Shown: piece by piece, positions 1-9,082 of the stretch
Numbering within the stretch: the stretch's first letter is position 1
How the letters are laid out: the number at the start of each line of letters is the position of its first letter
Assembly: GCF_014648915.1 (NCBI RefSeq)
Contig: NZ_BMSA01000002.1
Span: forward strand, 124,001 to 188,000
DNA: 64,000 bases
Direction of reading: 5' to 3'
From: Streptomyces phaeofaciens
GTDB lineage: Bacteria > Actinomycetota > Actinomycetes > Streptomycetales > Streptomycetaceae
Position numbers and translations under genes: made by a program
The notes under the pieces: generated by a model
The model's database searches: none
The model's input: the letters and a program-made list of their open reading frames with translations, nothing else
Told to the model about the DNA's origin: nothing

Positions 1-1449
1 CCCGACGACGCCCTCGGCCCCACGGCCTCCGAAACCACTCGTGACCAGGCCGAACGCCTCGCCAGAACCCTGTCAGCCCTGTCCTCCCTGTCCGCCTTGT
101 CCGCCCTCGCCCCCCTTGCCCCGGCGCCCTCGGCCGACGACGGGGAACTCGTGGGCGAGGCGGCGGCCCTGGCGGCCTTCCGCGAGACCCGCGCGGCACG
201 CGAGGCGCGGGCCGGCGCGGAGATCCTGGCCGCCGGTGAGGCACCGGTCGCCGATGAGGCGCGCGCGTCCGGCGGTGCCGTCGGTGAGGCGGCGGCGCTC
301 GCCGCGTTCCGCCGGGCCCGTACGGCCGACGCGGCCCACGCCACCGCCGGGACCCGCGCCGCCGACGAGGCCCTCGACACCCGAGGCGCCCGAGCCGCCC
401 ACGAGGCGCACGCCACCGACGAGCTCTTCGACCTCCGCGCCGCGCGCGAGCCGCACGCCGCCGACGGCCGCCGGTCCGCCGGCGAGACCGTTCCCGCCGG
501 CGAGCGCCTCGCCTCCGTGGCCATCCCCCGCCCCCGTGCCGCGCACGCGTCCGACGCCGGCGTGGTGCGGATCGGCGGACGGCCCCCGGGGACCGGTGCG
601 GCAAAGCGCCGCGCCCGCTCCCGCTGGAGCCGGCCCGCGCGGCTCGGGCTGGTCGCCGCGCTCGCCGTGGGCATGGTCGGCGGGGTCGCGGTGGTGGCCG
701 GTACCGGTGTGCTGCCGGGCCCCTTCGGCGGTGGCGAGCCGGCCACGCCCGCGGCATCCGTCTCGGCGCCCGCGAGCCCGGAGCGGCTCGTCTCCCCCGA
801 GCCGGACGTCTCCGGTGAGAACGTGGGCCCCGAGACGCCCGAGGCCGGCGGGAGCACCGGCGGCACCGGCGCCGAGGCGCCCGGGGACGCGAACGCCGAC
901 GACGACGCCTCCGCCGCCCCCGACGGCAAGGGCACCTGGCCGAACGGAGTGACCTCGTCCTGCCGTGACCTGAGCGCCGGCCGGACGCTGGACGCCGAGC
1001 GCCGCCGGACCCTGGAGCGCCTGGCGGGCGGCTGGTCACGGGTGCGGACGTACTGCGCGGACGTCCTCAAGGACACCAGGGGCCGCACCGACTTCCGTGG
1101 TGACACCCGCGGCGGCGGCAAGAACACGTCCGACCGGGACGGCCGGGGCGGGTACACCCGCGACGACCGCCAGGGCGACGACGACTCCGGTGGCCAGGAC
1201 GGCCGATCCGGCCACGGCGGCAAGAACGACGGAAACGACGGAAACGACGGGGACGACGGGAACGACGGCCGGGACGGCGACGACGGCGACAGCCACCACG
1301 GCGGCCACGGCGACGGTCGGCACGGCGACGGTCGCCACGGTGGCCACGACAGCGGCCACGACGGCCGCTCCCACGGCGGGAACAGCCACCGGACGGACGG
1401 CGCCGCCGCCCCCCGGCAGGCGTCCGGCGGCCACCGACCGTCCCACTGA
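1..1449 (+). CDS. Membrane-anchored low-complexity protein, 5' end outside window
   Basis: The reading frame is open to base 1, so the start lies outside the window; the first internal start-like codon (TTG at 97) has no ribosome binding site. The product has a long Ala/Arg/Glu-rich cytoplasmic part, one membrane segment (about nt 640-720) and an extracytoplasmic part. The latter begins with a Pro/Ser/Glu/Gly-rich linker and then a short ordered patch with two cysteines (nt about 961 and 1054) that could form a disulfide. The C-terminus (nt about 1090-1449) is a Gly/Asp/Asn/His/Arg repeat tail with DGN, DGD and HGD units. I recognise no catalytic domain. The architecture (cytosolic domain, one membrane span, disordered outside tail) resembles Streptomyces anti-sigma-like or wall-associated proteins, but that is only a resemblance. 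Confidence 0.7.
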   Translation, partial: PDDALGPTASETTRDQAERLARTLSALSSLSALSALAPLAPAPSADDGELVGEAAALAAFRETRAAREARAGAEILAAGEAPVADEARASGGAVGEAAALAAFRRARTADAAHATAGTRAADEALDTRGARAAHEAHATDELFDLRAAREPHAADGRRSAGETVPAGERLASVAIPRPRAAHASDAGVVRIGGRPPGTGAAKRRARSRWSRPARLGLVAALAVGMVGGVAVVAGTGVLPGPFGGGEPATPAASVSAPASPERLVSPEPDVSGENVGPETPEAGGSTGGTGAEAPGDANADDDASAAPDGKGTWPNGVTSSCRDLSAGRTLDAERRRTLERLAGGWSRVRTYCADVLKDTRGRTDFRGDTRGGGKNTSDRDGRGGYTRDDRQGDDDSGGQDGRSGHGGKNDGNDGNDGDDGNDGRDGDDGDSHHGGHGDGRHGDGRHGGHDSGHDGRSHGGNSHRTDGAAAPRQASGGHRPSH

Positions 1450-1705
1450 CCGTCCCCCCGACCCGCCCCGCGACCCGCCACCTGGCCCCTCCCGCGGACG
1501 CCCCCGCCCCGCCCCGTTCCCCTCGCGGAAACTTTTTCCGCGACGGGTGTGACGTTTTCGGAGGCCGGGGCGCAGTAACAAGTGAGCCGACTGGTCATCG
1601 GCCCTCGCACTGAGCCGGGGTTCCCCCCGTACCGACGGCTCGTGCACCTGGCGCGGGCGGGACACGTTCCCCCGGTCCCGCTCGCGCCCCGAACTTCTCA
1701 CCGTC

Positions 1706-2560
1706 TCACCAGGACACGACGACCTTGTCGCCGTTCCTCACCTGCGCGAAGAGATCCGCGATCGCCGCCTCGTCCCGGATGTTCACACAGCCGTGCGAGG
1801 CGCCGCCGTAGCCCCGGGCCGCGAAGTCGGCCGAGTAGTGCACCGCCTGGCCGCCGCTGAAGAACATCGCGTACGGCATCGGCGAGTCGTAGAGCGTGGA
1901 CACATGGTGGCGGGACTTCCAGTACACCTGGAACACGCCCTCCCGCGTGGGCGTGTACTGCGAGCCGAAGCGGACCGACACCGTCGACACGGTCCGCCCG
2001 TCGATCATCCAGCGCAGGGTGCGGCTGGTCTTGTCGATGCACAGCACCCGTCCGGTCAGACACCGCGGGTCGGGCGCCGCGGCCGGCTGGCCGCCCATCA
2101 GATACAGCTCCCACTGCCCCGGTTCACGGGTCATCCGCACCAGCCGCTGCCAGGTGACGGTGTCCGTCCGCCCGGTACGCGGCAGCCCGCGCTTGCCCTG
2201 GAACCCCTTCACCGCCTGCTCGGTGGCCGCGCCGTACGTCCCCGTCGGCCCCTCGAAGAGCCACGCGACCTGCCGCAGCCGGGCCTGGAGTTCGCGGACG
2301 CCCCGCCCCGAGTCGCCCGGGGACCACAGGACGGCGGGGGCGGGGGACGGTGTGGCGCGGGGGGTGGGGGACCCGCTCGGCTGCTTGTCGTCGGCCCGCG
2401 TGCCCGGTGCCGGGGTGGGGGCCCGTGACATCCCGTCGACGTCGCTCCGGACGGGCGGGCGCGCCCCGCCGTCCGCCTCCCGCGCCTGCACGGTACAGCC
2501 GCACACCGTTGCCAGGGCCGCCGTGCCGGCCAGGGCGGTGATCGATCTCCGCATCCGCAT
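1706..2560 (-). CDS. L,D-transpeptidase lipoprotein with peptidoglycan-binding domain
   Basis: An L,D-transpeptidase forms 3-3 (mDAP-mDAP) crosslinks in peptidoglycan outside the membrane. The start was set at 2560 because it follows a G-rich ribosome binding site and gives a clean signal peptide (Arg-rich n-region, then [14 protein letters not shown]) with a lipobox-like VCGC, so the protein is probably a lipoprotein. After a Pro/Ser-rich linker comes a peptidoglycan_binding_1 domain (roughly residues 80-135). The YkuD catalytic domain fills the C-terminal half, with the SHGCVN motif near residue 258 carrying the catalytic cysteine and an upstream VHY histidine. The length, 284 residues, is normal. 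It is divergent from the mutase gene across a 113-bp gap and convergent with the preceding gene. Confidence 0.9.
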   Translation of the reverse strand: MRMRRSITALAGTAALATVCGCTVQAREADGGARPPVRSDVDGMSRAPTPAPGTRADDKQPSGSPTPRATPSPAPAVLWSPGDSGRGVRELQARLRQVAWLFEGPTGTYGAATEQAVKGFQGKRGLPRTGRTDTVTWQRLVRMTREPGQWELYLMGGQPAAAPDPRCLTGRVLCIDKTSRTLRWMIDGRTVSTVSVRFGSQYTPTREGVFQVYWKSRHHVSTLYDSPMPYAMFFSGGQAVHYSADFAARGYGGASHGCVNIRDEAAIADLFAQVRNGDKVVVSW

Positions 2561-2673
2561 GCCAGAGATGTTCCCCCCGGATGACGCCGCGCGAACGGAC
2601 CGGCATGGTGGTGAACGGGACGGAAACAGGTCGGGCCCCACAGCCGGGCCACTCGGCGGGAGGCATCACACCC

Positions 2674-4254
2674 ATGGCGCGTGAGTCGGAGTCGGGACTG
2701 CCCATCGAGCCGGTCTACGGGCCGGACGCCCTGGAGGGCTGGGACCCCGCGCAGAAGCTGGGCGAACCGGGCGCGTACCCCTTCACCCGGGGCGTGTACC
2801 CGTCGATGTACACCGGCCGCCCGTGGACCATGCGCCAGTACGCCGGCTTCGGCACGGCGGTGGAGTCCAACGCCCGCTACCGGCAGCTGATCGCCCACGG
2901 CACGACGGGACTGTCGGTCGCCTTCGACCTGCCCACCCAGATGGGCCACGACTCCGATGCCCCGATCGCGCACGGCGAGGTCGGCAAGGTGGGCGTCGCC
3001 ATCGACTCCCTCGACGACATGCGGGTGCTGTTCGACGGGATCCCGCTGGACCAGGTCTCGACGTCGATGACCATCAACGCGCCCGCGGCGCTGCTGCTCC
3101 TGCTGTACCAACTGGTCGCGGAGGAGCAGGGCGTCGGCGCGGACCGGCTGACCGGCACGATCCAGAACGACGTGCTGAAGGAGTACATCGCGCGCGGGAC
3201 GTACATCTTCCCGCCGAAGCCGTCCCTGCGGCTGATCGCCGACATCTTCAAGTACTGCAACGCGGAGATCCCGAGGTGGAACACCATCTCGATCTCCGGC
3301 TACCACATGGCGGAGGCCGGCGCGTCCCCCGCGCAGGAGATCGCGTTCACCCTGGCGGACGGTATCGAGTACGTCCGTACGGCGGTCTCGGCCGGTATGG
3401 ACGTCGACGATTTCGCCCCGCGCCTGTCCTTCTTCTTCGTGGCGCGGACGACCCTCCTCGAAGAGGTCGCGAAGTTCCGTGCGGCCCGCCGGATCTGGGC
3501 GCGGGTGATGAGGGAGGAGTTCGGCGCGCGGAACCCCAAGTCGCTGATGCTGCGGTTCCACACGCAGACGGCGGGCGTGCAGCTGACGGCCCAGCAGCCG
3601 GAGGTCAACCTGGTCCGGGTCGCGGTCCAGGGCCTCGCCGCGGTCCTCGGCGGCACCCAGTCCCTGCACACGAACTCCTTCGACGAGGCGATCGCGCTGC
3701 CGACGGACAAGAGCGCGCGGCTCGCCCTCCGTACGCAGCAGGTCCTGGCCTACGAGACGGACGTGACGGCGACGGTCGACCCGTTCGCGGGCTCGTACGT
3801 CGTCGAGCGGATGACCGACGACGTCGAGGCGGCCGCGGTCGCGCTGATGCGCAGGGTCGAGGACCTGGGCGGCGCGGTCGCCGCGATCGAGCACGGTTTC
3901 CAGAAGAGCGAGATCGAGCACAGCGCCTACCGCATCGCCCAGGAGACGGACGCGGGCGAGCGGGTCGTGGTCGGCGTCAACCGCTTCCGGCTCGACGCGG
4001 AGGAGCCGTACGAGCCGCTGCGCGTCGACCCCGCCATCGAGGCCCGGCAGGCGGAGCGGCTGGCCCGGCTCCGGGCGGAGCGGGACCAGGGGGCGGTCGA
4101 CGCGGCCCTGGCCGCCCTGAAGAAGGCGGCGGAGGGTGAGGACAACGTCCTGTACCCGATGAAGGAGGCGCTGAGGGCGCGGGCGACGGTGGGGGAGGTG
4201 TGCGGTGCCCTTCGGGCGGTGTGGGGGACCTATGTGCCGTCGGATGCATTCTGA
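2674..4254 (+). CDS. mutA2: Methylmalonyl-CoA mutase family large subunit (stand-alone catalytic domain)
   Basis: This is a 526-residue acyl-CoA mutase large-subunit barrel with family hallmarks: [55 protein letters not shown] and GGTQSLHTN. The Arg in KEYIARGTY aligns with the carboxylate-binding Arg of methylmalonyl-CoA mutase rather than the Gln of isobutyryl-CoA mutase, which favours a dicarboxylic acyl-CoA substrate (alignment from memory). The protein ends without the C-terminal B12-binding domain (no DxHxxG), so it needs a separate small subunit, and none is nearby. The start at 2674 has GGGAGG 10 nt upstream; an open frame back to 2581 gives only non-homologous sequence. The symbol is assigned by recollection of the S. 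coelicolor locus; the enzyme family is more certain than the substrate. Confidence 0.85.
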   Translation: MARESESGLPIEPVYGPDALEGWDPAQKLGEPGAYPFTRGVYPSMYTGRPWTMRQYAGFGTAVESNARYRQLIAHGTTGLSVAFDLPTQMGHDSDAPIAHGEVGKVGVAIDSLDDMRVLFDGIPLDQVSTSMTINAPAALLLLLYQLVAEEQGVGADRLTGTIQNDVLKEYIARGTYIFPPKPSLRLIADIFKYCNAEIPRWNTISISGYHMAEAGASPAQEIAFTLADGIEYVRTAVSAGMDVDDFAPRLSFFFVARTTLLEEVAKFRAARRIWARVMREEFGARNPKSLMLRFHTQTAGVQLTAQQPEVNLVRVAVQGLAAVLGGTQSLHTNSFDEAIALPTDKSARLALRTQQVLAYETDVTATVDPFAGSYVVERMTDDVEAAAVALMRRVEDLGGAVAAIEHGFQKSEIEHSAYRIAQETDAGERVVVGVNRFRLDAEEPYEPLRVDPAIEARQAERLARLRAERDQGAVDAALAALKKAAEGEDNVLYPMKEALRARATVGEVCGALRAVWGTYVPSDAF

Positions 4255-4346
4255 GCTGGGCTGTTCCTTCGAACGAGTGAACTGACGCGGAGACTGCGCG
4301 CCCCCGGTTACGCTCGTGAAGAGTGACCCCCGAAAAGGAGGATGCC

Positions 4347-4922
4347 GTGGCCGCAGTGCAACACGAGCTGACGTTGAGCGAAGCCGCCGACCAGCTTTCC
4401 CGTGCACTGCCTGGGCACCGCGTGGAGATTCTCCAGGGGAGGCTCACTGTGACACCGCCGCCGGACGGCTCGCACGGCCTGTCGCTGACAAAGCTCTGTA
4501 GGGCGTTCGAACGTGCTGGTATCGAGGGAAGCGGGGCCGAATGGGTCCAGGGCGTCGGTCTGTGGCTGCCCACACTGCCCGAGGACTTCGCCATCCCCGA
4601 CCTCTCCGTCGTCGACGAGGACTTCCGTGACGCTCACGTCACGAAGAACTACTACGCCCCGAACGTCTTCCGTCTGGTCGTGGAGGTGACGTCGTCGAAC
4701 TGGTCCGACGACCTCGGTCCCAAGGTCGAGTGCTACGCCCAGGCCGGCATCCCGGGCTACCTCGTCGCGGACCGGAAGCATGACGAGGTCCTCCTGTACA
4801 CGGACCCGGTCGACGGCGCGTACGGCGACCCGGAGCGGTTCAAGCGCGGCCAGTCCGTCGCCCTTCCCGGGGCGATCGGCTTCAAGGTCACCTTCGATGT
4901 GGACACGCTTCTCGACGGCTGA
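4347..4922 (+). CDS. Uma2-family (PD-(D/E)XK-like) protein
   Basis: This is a 191-residue member of the Uma2/DUF820 family, a restriction-endonuclease-like fold expanded in Streptomyces and of unknown cellular role. The visible core is the IPDLSVV aspartate, followed by VVEVTS and the KVECYAQAGIPGYLVAD stretch, which together match the D...ExK-like active site. The GTG at 4347 was chosen because AAGGAGG lies 5 nt before it; a GTG at 4323 in the same frame has no ribosome binding site. It lies alone between the mutase and the LysE gene. Its in vivo substrate cannot be told from sequence. Confidence 0.85.
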   Translation: MAAVQHELTLSEAADQLSRALPGHRVEILQGRLTVTPPPDGSHGLSLTKLCRAFERAGIEGSGAEWVQGVGLWLPTLPEDFAIPDLSVVDEDFRDAHVTKNYYAPNVFRLVVEVTSSNWSDDLGPKVECYAQAGIPGYLVADRKHDEVLLYTDPVDGAYGDPERFKRGQSVALPGAIGFKVTFDVDTLLDG

Positions 4923-4982
4923 TCGTGCCACCCCTCGAGACCCGGAACCGGAGTGTCGCACCCCCGTGCGACACTCCTTTCC

Positions 4983-5630
4983 ATGTTCGGCGTCATCGAT
5001 CTCCCCACCTATCTCGCAGGTCTGGTCCTCATCGTCCTGCTTCCCGGCCCCAACTCCCTGTACGTCCTCTCGGTCGCCGCCCGGCGTGGCACCAGGGCCG
5101 GATATACGGCCGCCGCCGGGGTCTGGTGCGGGGACACCGCGCTGATGACGCTCTCCGCCGCCGGCGTCGCCTCGCTGCTCCAGGGCAACGCCGTGCTGTT
5201 CGGGATCGTGAAGTACGCGGGCGCCGGGTATCTGACCTGGCTGGCCATCGGGATGCTGCGGGCCGCCTTGGGGATGTGGCGCACCCGGCGGGAGCGGATG
5301 CTCCAGGAGACCGGGGAAGCCGTCTCCGACGAGCGGCCCTTCCGGCGGGCCCTGGTCATCAGCCTCTTCAACCCCAAGGCGATCCTGTTCTTCGTCGCCT
5401 TCTTCGTGCAGTTCGTCGACCCGGGGTACGCCTACCCGGCGCTGTCCTTCGTCGTGCTCGGCGCGTTCGCGCAGCTCGCGAGCTTCCTGTACCTCAGCGC
5501 CCTGATATTCAGCGGGACGAAGCTGGCCACGGCCTTCCAGCGGCGGAAGCGGCTGGCGGCGGGGGCCACCTCGGCCGCGGGGGCGCTGTTCCTCGGGTTC
5601 GCCGTGAAGCTGACCCTGGCGAGCGCCTGA
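4983..5630 (+). CDS. LysE/RhtB-family amino-acid exporter (LeuE-like)
   Basis: This is a 215-residue polytopic membrane protein of the LysE translocator family, which exports amino acids such as leucine, lysine or homoserine. The N-terminus shows the diagnostic TYLAGLVLIVLLPGPNSLYVL with the PGPN motif, as in E. coli LeuE. About six hydrophobic segments follow, with a conserved NPKAILFF stretch in the middle. The ATG at 4983 places the first helix at the N-terminus; an in-frame start at 4953 would add residues not expected in the family. The gene ends 4 bp before the convergent monooxygenase gene. Substrate is inferred only from family similarity. Confidence 0.88.
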   Translation: MFGVIDLPTYLAGLVLIVLLPGPNSLYVLSVAARRGTRAGYTAAAGVWCGDTALMTLSAAGVASLLQGNAVLFGIVKYAGAGYLTWLAIGMLRAALGMWRTRRERMLQETGEAVSDERPFRRALVISLFNPKAILFFVAFFVQFVDPGYAYPALSFVVLGAFAQLASFLYLSALIFSGTKLATAFQRRKRLAAGATSAAGALFLGFAVKLTLASA

Positions 5631-5634
5631 CGCC

Positions 5635-6972
5635 TCAGACGCCCACGCGGGCCCGGTACTCCTGAAGTCCGGCCTCCGTCTCGCCCGCCCAGCCCACATA
5701 GCCGTCCGGGCGGACCAGGAACACCCCGTCCGCGAGGGTCAGCGTGGTCCAGTCCGGGCCCCTGAGGCGGTCGAAGAGGCGTACGCCGTCGATCGTCAGG
5801 TCGGGGACCCGGTCGCCGGCGCGCAGGGCGCCCGGTGTCCGCCGGGTGTCCTGCGTCAGTGACGAGTCCCGGTAGTTCAGGCCCAGCTGGCGGGTGCCCG
5901 CGTCGCGGCGGGCCTCGTCCCGGTGGATCGCGGTCGACAGGCCGAGCACCCGTGCGGCGATCGGCCGGCGCTCCTCCTCGTAGGTGTCGAGGAGGCTCTC
6001 CGGTGCCCGTCCGTCCAGCACCGCGCCGAGCTTCCAGCCCAGGTTGTAGGCGTCCTGGACGCTGGTGTTCAGGCCCTGGCCGCCGGCGGGGGAGTGGATG
6101 TGGGCGGCGTCCCCGGCCAGGAACACCCGGCCCGCGCGGAAGCGGTCCGCGAGGGCCGCGCGCGGGCGGAAGTTCGAGGTCCAGCGGACCTCGGTCACGG
6201 CCTCGGGGGCGAGGTGGGTGCGCTCGGCGACGACCTTGCGGACGCCGTCCGGGGTGAGATCGATGTCCGTGCCCTCCGGGAACTGCGCCACCAGCTGGAA
6301 GTCCTCCGTGCCGGCCAGCGGGCAGAGCGCCAGGAAGCCCGCTCCCTCGCCGCTCGGCGGGAACACGTGCCACCGGTTCCGCTCCAGGGCCGTGATCCGC
6401 ACGTCCGCCACCAGCAGCGGGTCCGGGTCGACCGTCTCGCCGGTCATGCCGATGCCCAGGGCCCGGCGCACCGCCGAGCGGCCCCCGTCGGCGGCGACGG
6501 CGTACCGGGCGCGCACGCTCTCACCGGTGGCGAAGGACGCCGTCACGCCGTCCGTGTCCTGCTCGATCCCCACCACCTCGCGGCCGAGGAGCACCTCGCC
6601 GCCCAGTTCCGCCAGCCGTGCCCGCAGGATCTCCTGATTGCGCCACTGGGGGACCATCCAGGGGCCGGTGAAGCGGGAACCCTCCTCGCCGTCCTCCGCC
6701 GGGTCGAACATCCGGTGCTCGCCGGCCTGCCGGCCGTCCTGCCAGATCATGCCCACCGGGTACGGGCCGCCGGCGGCGAGGATCTCGTCGAGGACGCCGA
6801 GGTCCTCGTAGACCTCCATCGTGCGCGGCTGGATGCCCTTGCCGCGGGAGCCGGGGGCCAGGGTCTCGCCGCGTTCCACCAGCAGCGCCCGTACGCCGCG
6901 CCGGGCCAGGTCGATGCCGAGGGCGAGGCCCGTGGGGCCGGCCCCGACGATCAGTACGTCCGTCTGTCGCAT
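5635..6972 (-). CDS. FAD-dependent monooxygenase (aromatic hydroxylase type)
   Basis: This is a class A flavoprotein monooxygenase of 445 residues. It has the N-terminal Rossmann motif IVGAGPTGLALGIDLARRG, an ERG-type acidic residue at the end of beta-2 and the second FAD motif VFLAGDAAHIHSP followed by GGQGLNTSVQDAYNLGWKL. Such enzymes hydroxylate phenolic or polyketide-like substrates, and related ones inactivate rifampicin or tetracyclines. The start at 6972 is backed by AAGGAG 8 nt upstream. It is divergent from a TetR regulator across 70 bp holding two perfect inverted repeats, so substrate-induced derepression is likely. The substrate is unknown; a detoxification role is inferred from the regulator arrangement. 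Confidence 0.9.
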   Translation of the reverse strand: MRQTDVLIVGAGPTGLALGIDLARRGVRALLVERGETLAPGSRGKGIQPRTMEVYEDLGVLDEILAAGGPYPVGMIWQDGRQAGEHRMFDPAEDGEEGSRFTGPWMVPQWRNQEILRARLAELGGEVLLGREVVGIEQDTDGVTASFATGESVRARYAVAADGGRSAVRRALGIGMTGETVDPDPLLVADVRITALERNRWHVFPPSGEGAGFLALCPLAGTEDFQLVAQFPEGTDIDLTPDGVRKVVAERTHLAPEAVTEVRWTSNFRPRAALADRFRAGRVFLAGDAAHIHSPAGGQGLNTSVQDAYNLGWKLGAVLDGRAPESLLDTYEEERRPIAARVLGLSTAIHRDEARRDAGTRQLGLNYRDSSLTQDTRRTPGALRAGDRVPDLTIDGVRLFDRLRGPDWTTLTLADGVFLVRPDGYVGWAGETEAGLQEYRARVGV

Positions 6973-6982
6973 CCCAATCTCC

Positions 6983-6995
6983 TTAACGCTGTTAA
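6983..6995. promoter_or_regulatory. TetR-type operator O1
   Basis: A perfect inverted repeat TTAAC-GCT-GTTAA sits 11 bp upstream of the monooxygenase start codon and just beyond its Shine-Dalgarno sequence. Its twin lies 37 bp away at 7020-7032. The pair in a divergent regulator/enzyme gap is the classical layout for local TetR repression. Confidence 0.8.
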
Positions 6996-7019
6996 GTGCC
7001 GTCGCCCACGAGCGTGCCC

Positions 7020-7032
7020 TTAACGGCGTTAA
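7020..7032. promoter_or_regulatory. TetR-type operator O2, overlapping the tetR -10 box
   Basis: A perfect inverted repeat TTAAC-GGC-GTTAA has the same 5-bp arms as O1. It overlaps TAAACT (7030-7035), a -10-like box lying 7 nt before the GTG start of the TetR gene. That geometry suggests a leaderless tetR transcript under autorepression. Confidence 0.8.
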
Positions 7033-7042
7033 ACTGTCAAGC

Positions 7043-7693
7043 GTGACCACCGAACGACGAGCCCCCCTCGACCGCAAGCGCGTCGCGGACGCCGCCCTGG
7101 CGCTGCTGAACGAGACCGGCCTGGACGGTCTGACCCTGCGCGCCATCGCCAGGGAACTCGACGTCAAGGCACCGGCCCTGTACTGGCACTTCAAGGACAA
7201 GCAGGCCCTGCTCGACGAGATGGCGACCGAGATGTACCGGCGGATGGTCGCCGGCACCGAACTCGATCCCGGCGACACCTGGCAGGAACGGCTGCGCAGG
7301 GCCAACCACGGGCTCCGTAAGGCCCTGCTCGCCTACCGCGACGGCGCGAAGGTGTTCAGCGGCTCACGCTTCACCGGCACCGACCACGCCGCTCAGATGG
7401 AGGAGACCCTGCGGCTGTTCACCGCGGCCGGCTTCACCCTCGGCCAGGCGGTCCGGGCCACGTCGAGCACCTACGCGTACACCATCGGATCCGTCATCGA
7501 GGAGCAGGGAGTGCAGCCGCTGCCGGACGAACGGCGTGAGGGCTACGACGTGGCGGAACGCGCCCGGCTGCTCGCCGAGTTCCCGCTGTCGGCGCGGGCG
7601 GGCGCGGAGATCTTCCACGATTACGGCGAGCATTTCGAGGAAGGGCTGGAGATCGTCATCGCGGGAATCGGGGCGCGATACGGCGTTTCCTGA
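7043..7693 (+). CDS. TetR-family repressor (tetracycline-repressor-like C-terminal domain)
   Basis: This is a 216-residue TetR protein. The helix-turn-helix lies near residues 25-52 (TLRAIARELDVKAPALYWHFKDKQALLDEM), followed by an all-helical ligand domain of the tetracycline-repressor-like type. The GTG at 7043 is taken as the start because family members begin about 12 residues before the first helix and because a TAAACT box ends 7 nt upstream. The open frame continues upstream to 6821 only through the promoter and the monooxygenase gene. It most likely represses itself and the divergent monooxygenase through the TTAAC-N3-GTTAA sites. The inducer is unknown. Confidence 0.9.
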   Translation: MTTERRAPLDRKRVADAALALLNETGLDGLTLRAIARELDVKAPALYWHFKDKQALLDEMATEMYRRMVAGTELDPGDTWQERLRRANHGLRKALLAYRDGAKVFSGSRFTGTDHAAQMEETLRLFTAAGFTLGQAVRATSSTYAYTIGSVIEEQGVQPLPDERREGYDVAERARLLAEFPLSARAGAEIFHDYGEHFEEGLEIVIAGIGARYGVS

Positions 7694-7719
7694 AATACGG
7701 CAGCCCATTCACCGGGAAT

Positions 7720-8847
7720 TCACCGGCGAGGTGCCGCCAGCGCCTTCCGCAGCCTCGGCGTCAGCCGCTCCTCGACCACCTTGTTCAACACCCACGCCAG
7801 CACCAGCATCGCCGTGACGGTCAGCACGAAGGTCGCGGCCGACGGCACCCCCAGCCGCCGGTGCAGGGTCTCGACGACGACCCAGCCCAGATGCTCGTGC
7901 ACCAGGTAGAAGGGGTAGGTGAGCGCCCCGGCCACCGTCAGCCAGGGCCAGTTCACCCGGTCCAGCAGACCGAGCGCGATCGCGCCCACGGCGACGAACC
8001 CGAAGGCCACGACCGCGATGATGCCGAAGGACGTGCGGTGGGCGAAGGCGTTCGGGTCGGCGGCGTTCCACAGGCTGTCCACCGCGTAGTGCTGGCCGAT
8101 CAGGAAGCTCACGACGACGATCCCCCAGGCGTAGGGGTCCCTGCGATCGCGGTGCACCAGGAACAGGCCCACCCCGCCGACGAAGAACGGCGCGTACTCC
8201 GGCATCAGCACGATGTCGAGCAGCGGCTGGTGCGCCCCCTGCGCGATCGCCGCCGCCAGGATCCAGCCCGCGCAGAACAGGATCACCCGGCGCCGGCTCG
8301 CGCCCGGCAGGACCACGCACAGCGCGAACAGGGCGTAGAAGCGGACCTCCGCCCACAGTGTCCAGTCCACGCCCAGCACCCGGCTCACGCCCAGCGGCTG
8401 CTGAAGCAGCGTCAGGTTCACCAGGGCGTCGCTCGGTGAGACGGCCGTGTAGGCGACGGCGGGCAGCGCGAAGACCGCCGTCACCAGGAGCACCGCCGCC
8501 CAGTACGCGGGCATCAGCCGGGCGGTGCGGGAGGCGAAGAACGAGCGCAGCGAGCGGCCCCAGCCGCTCATGCAGATGACGAACCCGCTGATCACGAAGA
8601 AGATCTGGACGCCGAGGCAGCCGTACGCGAACGGCGTGTGCAGGGTCGGGAACACCCGGGCCGCAGAGGTGCCCCAGGCGTGGGTGATGTCGCCGCCCCG
8701 GCCGCCGTAGTGATAGCAGGCCACCATCAGCGCCGCCACCAGCCGCAGGCCGTCCAGGGCGCGCAGCCGGCCGCCGGACGGCGCGGCCTTCGGGGCGCCT
8801 TCGGCGCCGGGGCCGTCCTGCGCCGCGTTCACGACCGTCTGTGTCAC
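7720..8847 (-). CDS. Acyltransferase 3 family membrane protein (glycan O-acylation)
   Basis: This 375-residue protein has about ten membrane helices and acyltransferase_3 features: RLRALDGLRLVAALMVACYHY near residues 25-45 with the conserved His, then VQIFFVISGFVI and SRTARLMPAYW. Family members transfer acetyl or other acyl groups to sugars of surface glycans or to small molecules. The GTG at 8847 was chosen for its GAGGGA ribosome binding site; more upstream in-frame sequence lacks homology and runs into the promoter of the divergent glycosyltransferase gene. Its position at the head of a surface-glycan island suggests it decorates that glycan, which is inference from context. Confidence 0.85.
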   Translation of the reverse strand: MTQTVVNAAQDGPGAEGAPKAAPSGGRLRALDGLRLVAALMVACYHYGGRGGDITHAWGTSAARVFPTLHTPFAYGCLGVQIFFVISGFVICMSGWGRSLRSFFASRTARLMPAYWAAVLLVTAVFALPAVAYTAVSPSDALVNLTLLQQPLGVSRVLGVDWTLWAEVRFYALFALCVVLPGASRRRVILFCAGWILAAAIAQGAHQPLLDIVLMPEYAPFFVGGVGLFLVHRDRRDPYAWGIVVVSFLIGQHYAVDSLWNAADPNAFAHRTSFGIIAVVAFGFVAVGAIALGLLDRVNWPWLTVAGALTYPFYLVHEHLGWVVVETLHRRLGVPSAATFVLTVTAMLVLAWVLNKVVEERLTPRLRKALAAPRR

Positions 8848-9082
8848 GCCGGTGTCCCTCGGAATTCGAATGAGTGTCGTCCATGCAGACCCTATGACGT
8901 CACCCGCAAAACTTCTGTTCGACAGTCTCAGCATTCGCCCCCGTGTTCCGAGGGGTTCACCTGGGCGTCGTTTTCCTTTCTTACGTTCTCTCAACCTCCC
9001 CTCAACACTCAGCAGTTCTGTGTTGTTTTCACACGCCAGTCGATACGCATGTCCACACGTCAGTTCAGATGCCAGGAGAACC
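8848..9082. promoter_or_regulatory. Divergent promoter region of the glycan island
   Basis: These 235 bp separate the acyltransferase (minus) from the GT29 gene (plus). They are clearly more AT-rich than the surroundings. They contain GTTCACCTGGG (8955-8965), which resembles one repeat unit of a Streptomyces PHO box, and two CTCAAC motifs spaced 11 bp apart near 8990-9010. CAGGAG before 9083 is the ribosome binding site of the GT29 gene. I see no perfect palindrome. Confidence 0.5.

Noticed and set aside
2209..4407. 732-codon open frame antisense to the mutase gene
   Set aside because: Composition is typical of an antisense shadow (Arg/Pro/His-rich), there are no recognisable domains, and it covers parts of two real genes.
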